Below are positions 1 to 5,452 of a DNA stretch of 5,592 nt, piece by piece; positions within the stretch are counted from its first letter, which is position 1; every line of letters starts with the position of its first letter. This DNA comes from Bacteroidales bacterium UBA1208. Lineage in GTDB: Bacteria; Bacteroidota; Bacteroidia; Bacteroidales; P3. A program made the position numbers and the translations under genes. A model generated the notes under the pieces. It was given only the letters and a program-made list of their open reading frames with translations, made no database searches and had not been told where the DNA came from. The stretch is from assembly GCA_002309955.1 (NCBI GenBank), contig DBXQ01000112.1:1-5592 (forward strand), in the 5' to 3' direction.

Positions 1-150
1 AACATGGTGCTGCTGGGTGCCGCCGCCCCCTACCTTGAGATTGAGTTCGACGAACTGGAGAAAGCCATCAAGGCCATCTTCGGCCGCAAGGGCGACGCCG
101 TAGTCGAGACCAACATCAAGGCCATCCGCGCCGGCCGCGACGCGAAGTAA
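1..150 (+). CDS. iorB: Indolepyruvate:ferredoxin oxidoreductase, beta subunit (3' end only)
   Basis: This is the last 49 codons of a gene whose start lies before the window, ending in TAA. The residues (NMVLLGAAAPYLEIEF, then a stretch containing IFGRKGDAVVETN and ending RAGRDAK) match my recollection of the C-terminus of the Bacteroidales IorB, the pyruvate/ketoisovalerate oxidoreductase gamma-type subunit. With IorA this cytoplasmic enzyme oxidatively decarboxylates aryl pyruvates from aromatic amino acids to acyl-CoA and passes electrons to ferredoxin. IorB is usually about 190 residues, so roughly a quarter is seen. GC is high (about 58% in a 60-base sample), unlike the next three genes. 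A strong terminator follows 18 bases after the stop, so this is the end of its operon. Another 2-oxoacid oxidoreductase gamma subunit is the main alternative, because no cofactor-binding motif lies in this fragment. Confidence 0.78.
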   Translation, partial: NMVLLGAAAPYLEIEFDELEKAIKAIFGRKGDAVVETNIKAIRAGRDAK

Positions 151-168
151 TTAAAGCATACTAATATG

Positions 169-206
169 AAAAGACCGCTTGACAATACGGTTAAGCGGTC
201 TTTTTT
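169..206 (+). terminator. Intrinsic terminator of the iorB operon
   Basis: AAAAGACCGCTT (169-180) pairs perfectly with AAGCGGTCTTTT (193-204) around a 12-base loop, and the second arm runs into six Ts (201-206). The A-rich left arm and T-rich right arm give a 12-bp stem with a GC-rich core. The site lies 18 bases after the iorB stop and 13 bases before the next start codon, so it separates the two transcription units. The next cassette must therefore rely on read-through or on a promoter overlapping the hairpin. Confidence 0.9.
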
Positions 207-219
207 GTAAACCAACGTC

Positions 220-465
220 ATGAGTCGTGCCGACAAACAAATAGAGTTCGCTGTATTCTGCATTGAAAACACAGCAAAGCGTCTCGGGACATCGGGGCGA
301 GCAGTTTATCGTGCCTTATGTGAAACAGATGGCATAAACACATTCATCATACCCAGTTATGATATACTGCATACCCAGTCAAAAGAATATATCGTCGACG
401 AGACGCTGGAATATCTTAGGCATCACACCCCATCAATTACCCTCAATACCCAGCCTGTATCATGA
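220..465 (+). CDS. DUF3791 domain-containing small protein (first gene of cassette)
   Basis: An 81-residue soluble protein with no signal peptide or membrane segment. It fits the DUF3791 family: IEFAVFCIEN (residues 8-17), RLG (21-23), a short linker with VYRAL (29-33), then YDILHTQSKEYIVDETLEYL (47-66), the LHTQ and EYIVDE blocks being the family's most recognisable part. It is predicted to be mainly helical. The function of the family is unknown. The stop overlaps the start of the DUF3990 gene by 4 bases (ATGA at 462-465), which implies translational coupling and a shared role. The start is the first ATG after the terminator; no Shine-Dalgarno sequence precedes it, as is usual in this phylum. 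I infer a partner or antitoxin-like role from context only. The last dozen residues are not conserved in any way I recognise. Confidence 0.85.
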   Translation: MSRADKQIEFAVFCIENTAKRLGTSGRAVYRALCETDGINTFIIPSYDILHTQSKEYIVDETLEYLRHHTPSITLNTQPVS

Positions 466-950
466 TTGTTTATCACGGAGCAACTATTGCCATCCTTAGG
501 CCTTTGGTAAATGTCGGTAGGAAGCATTTGGACTTCGGAGAAGGCTTTTATGTCACTGATTTGCCGGAACAGGCTATTTCTTGGGCGCAACGTCCAATCA
601 ATGCTGGAAAGGAACACGTACTAAACACATACGAATTTGACATTGAGGGCGCTGTTTCCGAAGTCTATCGTTATAAGCATTTTATTGCCTACGATTCCGA
701 GTGGCTTGAATTTGTTGTGGCTAATCGTAGGGGAGAACAGCTCTGGAAAGATTATGACATCGTTGAAGGAGGCATAGCCAACGATCGCGTGTTTAATACC
801 ATAGAACTATATGCGGCAGGTCTCACTCCCATGGAAGATGCACTGAAAAAGTTGCGATATGAAAAACCGAACAACCAGATATGTCTGCTTCGTCAGCCTT
901 TGGTCGACAAATATCTGCATTCTATCGATGCCAAACAAATAGAGCCATGA
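462..950 (+). CDS. DUF3990 protein, putative ADP-ribosyltransferase-fold enzyme
   Basis: A 162-residue protein, probably cytoplasmic (no signal or membrane segment), whose whole length matches the DUF3990 pattern. It opens with MIVYHG (YHG at 4-6), followed by DFGEGFYVT (24-32), QAISWA (37-42), NTYEFD (55-60), WLEFVVANRRG (81-91), DYDIVEGGIANDR (97-109) and NNQICLL (137-143). From family knowledge, an N-terminal YHG, a later FYxT and a late Q/E-containing strand are the layout of ADP-ribosyltransferases, where His and Tyr hold NAD+. I therefore propose H5, Y30 and possibly Q139 as the NAD-site residues; this is inference, and the target is unknown. The gene overlaps both neighbours by ATGA, so all three are probably made as one translationally coupled unit. 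GC is about 42-47% in sampled stretches, below that of the flanking genes. The likeliest roles are a toxin of a toxin-antitoxin module or a regulatory ART. Confidence 0.85.
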   Translation: MIVYHGATIAILRPLVNVGRKHLDFGEGFYVTDLPEQAISWAQRPINAGKEHVLNTYEFDIEGAVSEVYRYKHFIAYDSEWLEFVVANRRGEQLWKDYDIVEGGIANDRVFNTIELYAAGLTPMEDALKKLRYEKPNNQICLLRQPLVDKYLHSIDAKQIEP

Positions 951-1171
951 ACGAAAACCCGTTGATAAATGAGACCCTTCTTCAAATGAAGTATGCCCGC
1001 GTCGTCACATTGCTGTCCGATCGATTAGGCATTAACCCTCAACGGGCTTTAGACATATTCTACAACTCCTCTACATACTGCTACCTGTCTCAGAAAATGT
1101 ACCATCTGCATAATATGAGCGATGCCTATCTCGTTGACGAGATAATCCTTGAGCTGCAAAACGTACAATAA
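947..1171 (+). CDS. DUF3791-like small protein (third gene of cassette)
   Basis: A 74-residue soluble protein. I start it at ATG 947, which overlaps the TGA of the DUF3990 gene (ATGA 947-950) exactly as at the upstream junction. An in-frame ATG at 881 would add 22 residues lying wholly inside the upstream gene and is rejected. Recognisable blocks are ARVVTLLSDRLGINPQRALD (17-36), FYNSSTY (38-44) and MSDAYLVDEIILELQ (57-71), a pattern I associate with DUF3791-type proteins found beside DUF3990. It shares with the first cassette gene an RLG motif and, 35-36 residues later, Y-[IL]-V-D-E, so the two flanking proteins are probably distant paralogues. Its function is unknown; partner or antitoxin of the ART-like protein is inference. 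No strong terminator follows: only a 4-bp hairpin with five Ts at 1210-1225. Confidence 0.82.
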   Translation: MNENPLINETLLQMKYARVVTLLSDRLGINPQRALDIFYNSSTYCYLSQKMYHLHNMSDAYLVDEIILELQNVQ

Positions 1172-1238
1172 TTATTCAAAAATTTGAGTCCTAACAGACT
1201 GACAGATTTTCCACTTTGGATTTTTACAGAAAAACACA

Positions 1239-1263
1239 ACTTCAAATCGAAGTATTATTATTG
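1239..1263 (+). promoter_or_regulatory. Weak candidate promoter and inverted repeat before the DUF4838 gene
   Basis: TATTATTG (1256-1263) differs from the Bacteroidota -7 element TAnnTTTG at one base, and the start codon lies 15 bases downstream of it. No TTG is found about 19-21 bases upstream. In its place is a perfect 5-bp inverted repeat, ACTTC (1239-1243) and GAAGT (1249-1253), in the spacer where an operator could lie. The 107-base gap is distinctly AT-rich, as a promoter region would be. Support is weak. Confidence 0.25.
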
Positions 1264-1278
1264 TGTTAGAAAAACAAC

Positions 1279-3735
1279 ATGCTATCAATTAAAACGATTC
1301 TACGCAAGTTTGAAATTCTGTTCCTACTGCTGGTAGGTAATATTCTCTATGCTCAGAACTGGCCGGAGAGGGAGGGTTTCGTGAACCATTCCACTGACCC
1401 GAAACCCCTCTCTATCCAAGGGCAGATTGTCGTGCCTGCCGATGCCAATTCCATTGAGCTCCTAACAGCGCGTCTGCTGCACCGATACTTAAGGGGCTAT
1501 GTAATCATCCCCGAGCCTGCACATTCCGACTCGCTTTACTCTCTCTTGAATCCCGAGTACGGTAAACTACCGCCATCCATCTTTGTCGGCAAGACACGAC
1601 TGGCCGACAAGCGCCTCACCCGCAAGGACGAAATCCGCGATGACGGCTTTATCCTCAAGAGCGACGGGCGGCTGGCCGTTATCTACGGCCTGCAGGAAAA
1701 AGCCGTATATTACGGTGCCTGCCGTCTGTTGGAGCTGAAAGGCTATCGCATGACGCACCACCAGATTCCTGACGTTGCCCCCAACATCCAACTGGGTCTG
1801 CCCATAGTCGATGAGGTGAACAACCCCTCCTTCGCCTACCGCGAGATGTGGTACTACACCCCTCACCACAGTCAGGATTATGCCGACTGGCACGCCCTGC
1901 ACCATCGCCGGCGTGTCGCCGGTGACAATCAAAAGCGAGTCGCCGGTGACAATCAAGGTCTTGTTTCTGGATACACTCAGCAGCGTGTTGCCGGAGATAC
2001 CACTTCATCGTCCGGTCCCCTCCGTTGGGCAGAAGGCATGTATGTACACACGTTCCAAAAACTCATCCCGCCGCAGAAGTACTTTGACCGCCACCCCGAG
2101 TGGTTTACTGAGACCGATGGCAGACGGGTGCGTGACGGACAGCTTTGCCTCTCCAACCCCGAAGTGCTCGATACCCTCTGTGCCAACCTCGCCAAGATGA
2201 TGGCTGAGCAGCCCGGCGCACAGATATGGTCGGTATCAAACAATGACAACTACAACGTGTGCCAGTGCCCCCACTGCCGCCACATGGACTCGCTCTATGG
2301 TGGTTCCAGCGGAACACTCATCCATTTCATCAATCAAGTGGCAAGGCGTTTTCCTGACAAGACCATCTCCACCCTTGCCTATCAGTTCACTCGCAGGGCA
2401 CCCCAGCCAGTGAACAGCCATATCGAAAAGCCCGACAGCAACGTCAACATCATGTTCTGCTCCATAGAGTGCGGCCGTCAGGAGGCCATCGCCACCGCTC
2501 CTGCCGAAGCCTCATTTCGCCGCGATATGGAAGACTGGGCAGCACTGACCGACAACATCTATGTCTGGGACTATGTGGTGCAGTTCCGCAACATGTGGGA
2601 TCCTTTCCCCAATCTCCACGTTTTGCAACCCAACCTCAAGTATTTCCACGACCACGGCGTGCGCCTGATGTTTGAGCAGGGCACGGGCGCCAACAACATG
2701 ACCTCGTGGATGGAGTTGCGCGAATACATGCTGGCCAAACTGCTGTGGAATGTCGACGCCGACCCCGATTCGCTGTTGCACGACTTCTGCATACATTACT
2801 ATGGTCTGGCGTCACAACCCGTCGAGGAGCTATACCGCGAGATGCACCGCGCCCTCATCGCCTCCGGCAAGCGGTTGGACATCTACGGTTACCCGGTTGA
2901 TGCCGCCGATGGCTATCTCGCCCCTGAGAAGATAACCAAATACCAATCCCTCATCGCCGCTGCCTACGATAGTCTGCACCACTACACACAGACCAACAAC
3001 TTATATTACACCCGTTATGGCCTCTTCACCGACCAGGTAGTACGCGACCGCATCCGATACCTTGAACTCTCCATCGACTATGCCGTCCTCGAACTCACCA
3101 TGGCGGGTCACTTGCCGATGGACAGCACCTTCCTCCCTCGGGCTGACCGCTTTATCGCCGACGGCACCCGCCTTGGCCTTAACATCCTACATGAAATGGG
3201 CTACACCCTTCAGGAGTATCGCGCTGATATTGACAATTACCTTTCCAAATGCCTGCAGCCTAACTTGGCTCGCCACTGTCCCGCCCGCCTCCGCACGCAA
3301 CCTGACAGCCGCTACCAAGCCGATGGTCCTCAAACCCTCACCGACGGCCGTGCCGGCATCCTCGACTACCGACACTCGTGGCTCGGCTTCTATGGCGACA
3401 CCCTCGATGCCGTCGTCGACCTCGGCAGCCGCAAGCCTCTCCACCAAATCCGGCTCGACTTCTTTTACTTCCCCCTTTCGTGGATTTTCTTTCCGCAAAC
3501 CATCAATTTCTATATCTCCAACGATGGCAGCAGCTGGCGCCTGATTGATTCCCTCCATCCCGACGACCCAGAACACCTTGCCATCCCTGAGATCAGGACC
3601 TTCTCCACCCGTTCCTTCAGCCGTCGGGCACGGTACGTCCGGGTCGAGGCCATCCCCCTGCCCGCTATTCCCTCCTGGCATCGCGCCACGGGCACCCCCG
3701 CTTGGCTCTTCACCGACGAGATTATCGTGCGCTGA
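1279..3735 (+). CDS. Secreted DUF4838 domain protein, glycoside hydrolase-like, with C-terminal F5/8-type C domain
   Basis: An 818-residue protein with an N-terminal signal peptide: basic MLSIKTILRKFE, hydrophobic ILFLLLVGNILYA, with likely cleavage near residue 25. No lipobox cysteine is seen, so it is probably periplasmic or secreted. Residues about 45-170 resemble the N-terminal domain of GH67-type alpha-glucuronidases. Residues about 175-560 form the DUF4838 barrel, with HPEW (272-275), WSVSNNDN (317-324), the cysteine cluster C328/C330/C333, IECGRQ (396-401), VWDY (429-432) and MFEQGTG (464-470). A helical stretch follows, then a C-terminal F5/8 type C (discoidin-like) beta-sandwich from about 680, probably carbohydrate-binding. 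Catalysis is unproven for the family; E397, D431 and E466 are acidic residues worth testing. A 30-35-residue insertion with an 8-residue repeat interrupts the barrel after residue 210. The downstream symporter has its own promoter but the same orientation. The start is the first ATG, followed by the signal peptide. Confidence 0.9.
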   Translation: MLSIKTILRKFEILFLLLVGNILYAQNWPEREGFVNHSTDPKPLSIQGQIVVPADANSIELLTARLLHRYLRGYVIIPEPAHSDSLYSLLNPEYGKLPPSIFVGKTRLADKRLTRKDEIRDDGFILKSDGRLAVIYGLQEKAVYYGACRLLELKGYRMTHHQIPDVAPNIQLGLPIVDEVNNPSFAYREMWYYTPHHSQDYADWHALHHRRRVAGDNQKRVAGDNQGLVSGYTQQRVAGDTTSSSGPLRWAEGMYVHTFQKLIPPQKYFDRHPEWFTETDGRRVRDGQLCLSNPEVLDTLCANLAKMMAEQPGAQIWSVSNNDNYNVCQCPHCRHMDSLYGGSSGTLIHFINQVARRFPDKTISTLAYQFTRRAPQPVNSHIEKPDSNVNIMFCSIECGRQEAIATAPAEASFRRDMEDWAALTDNIYVWDYVVQFRNMWDPFPNLHVLQPNLKYFHDHGVRLMFEQGTGANNMTSWMELREYMLAKLLWNVDADPDSLLHDFCIHYYGLASQPVEELYREMHRALIASGKRLDIYGYPVDAADGYLAPEKITKYQSLIAAAYDSLHHYTQTNNLYYTRYGLFTDQVVRDRIRYLELSIDYAVLELTMAGHLPMDSTFLPRADRFIADGTRLGLNILHEMGYTLQEYRADIDNYLSKCLQPNLARHCPARLRTQPDSRYQADGPQTLTDGRAGILDYRHSWLGFYGDTLDAVVDLGSRKPLHQIRLDFFYFPLSWIFFPQTINFYISNDGSSWRLIDSLHPDDPEHLAIPEIRTFSTRSFSRRARYVRVEAIPLPAIPSWHRATGTPAWLFTDEIIVR
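1912..2001 (+). repeat. In-frame 24-base tandem repeat coding for RVAGDNQ-type octapeptides
   Basis: Four units with a 24-base period lie in frame: RVAGDNQK (1912-1935), RVAGDNQG (1936-1959), the diverged LVSGYTQQ (1960-1983) and a partial RVAGDTT (from 1984). Units 1 and 2 share 18 identical bases (1915-1932 and 1939-1956). Each contains GTCGCCGGTGAC, which is palindromic except for one G/T pair. Another palindrome, CGCCGGCG (1906-1913), abuts the array. The encoded segment (residues 212-242) falls between ADWHALHH and WAEGMYVHTF, two parts that I expect to be nearly contiguous in DUF4838 homologues. It therefore looks like an insertion into a surface loop at the edge of the barrel. Confidence 0.85.
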
Positions 3736-3740
3736 AAATC

Positions 3741-3770
3741 TTGCTATGTCATAAAAAAAGAGTATCTTTG
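3741..3770 (+). promoter_or_regulatory. Consensus Bacteroidota promoter for the symporter gene
   Basis: TTG (3741-3743) is followed after exactly 19 bases by TATCTTTG (3763-3770), a perfect match to the Bacteroidota sigma-ABfr consensus TTG-N19-TAnnTTTG. It lies in the 59-base gap between the DUF4838 stop and the symporter ATG, in an AT-rich stretch (ATAAAAAAAGAG). Transcription would start about 5-8 bases after the element, near 3776, leaving a leader of only about 20 bases. The symporter can thus be expressed independently of the upstream gene. Confidence 0.85.
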
Positions 3771-3772
3771 CA

Positions 3773-3789
3773 GCCGTTTTTTTGACGGC
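3773..3789 (+). promoter_or_regulatory. Small hairpin at the 5' end of the symporter transcript
   Basis: GCCGT (3773-3777) pairs with ACGGC (3785-3789) around a 7-base loop made mostly of T. It sits almost exactly at the predicted 5' end of the mRNA and 5 bases before the ATG at 3795. It could protect the 5' end or limit ribosome access. A rho-independent terminator for the upstream gene is less likely: the stem is only 5 bp and the T run is in the loop, not after the stem. Confidence 0.3.
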
Positions 3790-3794
3790 ACCCT

Positions 3795-5345
3795 ATGCTG
3801 ACACCTGTACATATCATTGGCATTCTCTTCACTGTAGGTCTTTTGCTGGCGGTGAGCATCCTTTCTGGCCGCAAGGTGAAGGATGCAAAAAGTTTCACCA
3901 CTGGGGGCCGTTCAGGCTCTTGGATGGTCTGTGGTGCCATTCTCGGCACGCTGGTGGGCGGGCAGTCCACCATCGGCACGGCTCAGCTGGCTTTCAGCTT
4001 CGGCATCTCGTCGTGGTGGTTCACCATCGGTGCCGCTCTCGGTGCATTGGTGCTTGCCTTGGTATACGCCCGTCCGCTGCGCGAGAGCGACTGCACCACC
4101 CTCCTCGAGATTGTGTCGCGACAGTATGGCCGCCGTGCTGAGACCGTCGGCTCAGTACTCTTCCTCATTGGCATCTTTATCAGCATCATGTCGCAGGTGC
4201 TCTCCTCGTCGGCCATGGTCACCAGCCTTTTCCATATCCCCTTGACGTGGGCGGCTGTCATTAGTGCCGTACTCATCATGCTTTTCGTCCTCTTTGGAGG
4301 CATACGCAGTGCCGGAGCGGGCGGCATCATCAAGTTGGTGCTGCTCTATGTCACTAGCCTTGCCGCCGGGGCTATAGTGTGGTATCTGGGTAAAGGCATT
4401 GGAGGAATCATGGACAGCATAGAGACCATCTATGCCGACCCTGTGGTGGCCGGTCTCAACGACATCACCGATGCCGAGAGCATCCACCACCGCTACGGCA
4501 ACATGGTGGCACGCGGCGCCCTCAAAGACATCGGTGGATGCCTGTCGCTGATGCTCGGTGTGGTCACCACCCAGACCTACGCACAGGGCATCTGGTCTGC
4601 CGCCTCCACCCCCAAGGCTCGTCGCGGCGCAATTTACTGTGCCTGCCTTATCCCCATCATCGGTGCCGCCTGCACGCTGGTGGGCATGTACATGCGGGGT
4701 CATTATGTCACCGCTTCTGAGCTGGCCGCCCTTCAGGCTGCTGGACATCGCCTACCCGGGGGCATTGGTGTGATAGAAGGCTCCCTTCAGGCTTTCCCCG
4801 CTTTTGTGCTGAATCATCTGCCTGCATGGATAGGGGGCATCTGTCTCGGAGCCATGCTGGTCAATATACTGGGGTGTGGCAGTGGGCTCACCCTCGGAGC
4901 CGCCACCATTCTGGTGCGCGACGTGGTGGACAATCTGCGCCAACTGCGTGTCAGTCGTCAGTTCGGACACCGTTTGCCCCGTGCTGTGGTCGTGACAGGT
5001 TCTTCGGCACTGGTTCAAACGCGCCTTGCCATTGTGGCAATACTCACTATGGCCGTTGTTGTGGCACTCTCGGTGCGTGGCACCTTTATCAACGACCTCG
5101 GCTTCCTCTCGCTCGGTCTGCGCGCCGTGGCGTTGCTCTTCCCGTTGAGTTTTGCCCTCTTCATGCCGGGGCGCTTCCGTGCCAACCGCGTGGTGCCAGC
5201 CATGGTGGCAGGTACCGCTGTCATGCTGATAGCCAAGTTCTTCAGTCTCCCCGCCGACCCTATCTATTACGGGTTAGGGATCAGTGCCCTTGTGCTGCTC
5301 TCCGGCCTGCGAACCGCCAAGGGATCCAATCGTCTGCGTTGGTAG
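3795..5345 (+). CDS. Sodium:solute symporter family (SSS/SLC5) transporter
   Basis: A 516-residue inner-membrane protein with about 13 hydrophobic segments, the usual size for this LeuT-fold family. Seen in order: a first membrane helix (about 5-24), then the SSS signature region GRKVKDAKSFTTGGRSGSWM (25-44), leading into TLVGGQSTIGTAQLAFSFG with glycines and small polar residues at the unwound helix of the substrate/Na+ site. Further on come FGGIRSAGAGGIIKLVLL (helix 5-like), VTTQTYAQGIWSAAS followed by KARRGA, and GAMLVNILGCGSGLTLGAAT (352-371), the helix 8-like region whose serine/threonine residues bind Na+ in characterised members. It would couple Na+ entry to uptake of a small solute. 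The substrate cannot be read from sequence; sugars, sialic acids and carboxylates are all transported by this family. The neighbour encoding an exported glycosidase-like protein makes a sugar or sugar acid reasonable. It has its own promoter and a very short leader. I see no clear terminator after the stop. Confidence 0.92.
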   Translation: MLTPVHIIGILFTVGLLLAVSILSGRKVKDAKSFTTGGRSGSWMVCGAILGTLVGGQSTIGTAQLAFSFGISSWWFTIGAALGALVLALVYARPLRESDCTTLLEIVSRQYGRRAETVGSVLFLIGIFISIMSQVLSSSAMVTSLFHIPLTWAAVISAVLIMLFVLFGGIRSAGAGGIIKLVLLYVTSLAAGAIVWYLGKGIGGIMDSIETIYADPVVAGLNDITDAESIHHRYGNMVARGALKDIGGCLSLMLGVVTTQTYAQGIWSAASTPKARRGAIYCACLIPIIGAACTLVGMYMRGHYVTASELAALQAAGHRLPGGIGVIEGSLQAFPAFVLNHLPAWIGGICLGAMLVNILGCGSGLTLGAATILVRDVVDNLRQLRVSRQFGHRLPRAVVVTGSSALVQTRLAIVAILTMAVVVALSVRGTFINDLGFLSLGLRAVALLFPLSFALFMPGRFRANRVVPAMVAGTAVMLIAKFFSLPADPIYYGLGISALVLLSGLRTAKGSNRLRW

Positions 5346-5365
5346 CGATGAGAACTTGATAAGGA

Positions 5366-5434
5366 AACCCATGTGGCTTGTTCCATAGCTATTGGTTCGA
5401 TGTTCTTTTGTTCGTTGTCGAGCAAAGATGAATC
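5366..5434 (-). pseudogene. Possible relic of a transposase N-terminus
   Basis: Read on the minus strand, this stretch gives DSSLLDNEQKNIEPIAMEQ and a few more residues. It resembles the GLLxxxxRKNxEPIA segment near the N-terminus of IS701/DDE_5-type transposases as I remember them. The frame is stopped upstream, between about 5466 and 5490, and runs downstream into the symporter's 3' end, where the rest of a transposase is absent. If real it is a short decayed remnant. The match is only about 15 residues, so chance is a serious alternative. Confidence 0.2.
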
Positions 5435-5452
5435 TGACATAGAGCGACTCAA
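5423..5452 (-). promoter_or_regulatory. Near-consensus promoter on the minus strand
   Basis: On the minus strand, TTG (5452-5450) is followed after exactly 19 bases by CATCTTTG (5430-5423), one mismatch from TTG-N19-TAnnTTTG. It would fire leftwards toward the 3' end of the symporter gene and yield an antisense RNA. Given how short and degenerate the motif is, one such match in a window of this size is expected by chance. Confidence 0.2.

Noticed and set aside
881..946. An upstream in-frame ATG at 881 that would add 22 residues to the third cassette gene
   Set aside because: The extension lies wholly inside the DUF3990 gene and looks non-conserved; the ATG at 947 gives the same ATGA overlap as the upstream junction and a normal family length.
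1210..1225. Terminator after the cassette (TCCA/TGGA hairpin followed by five Ts)
   Set aside because: The stem is only 4 bp with a 3-base loop, too weak to call.
1567..1956. Long minus-strand open frame (129 codons) under the DUF4838 gene
   Set aside because: It is antisense to a clear family member in GC-rich DNA, and its composition mirrors the sense codons with no recognisable domain.
1912..2001. CRISPR-like array
   Set aside because: The units are contiguous with no spacers, only four copies with drift, and they keep the reading frame of a clear protein.
3187..3681. Minus-strand frame of 164 codons and plus-strand frame of 160 codons in the 3' part of the DUF4838 gene
   Set aside because: Both are low-complexity (Ser/Pro/Thr-rich or Val/Gly/Glu-rich) shadows of the C-terminal domain coding sequence, and they contradict the clear sense reading.
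4152..4748. Minus-strand frame of 198 codons inside the symporter gene
   Set aside because: It is His/Asp/Gly-rich without any domain, while the sense strand has continuous membrane helices with SSS motifs.
5380..5410. Palindromic stretch around CCATAGCTATTGG as an operator or terminator
   Set aside because: Only ATAGCTAT is a perfect palindrome, there is no loop or T run, and this size is expected by chance.
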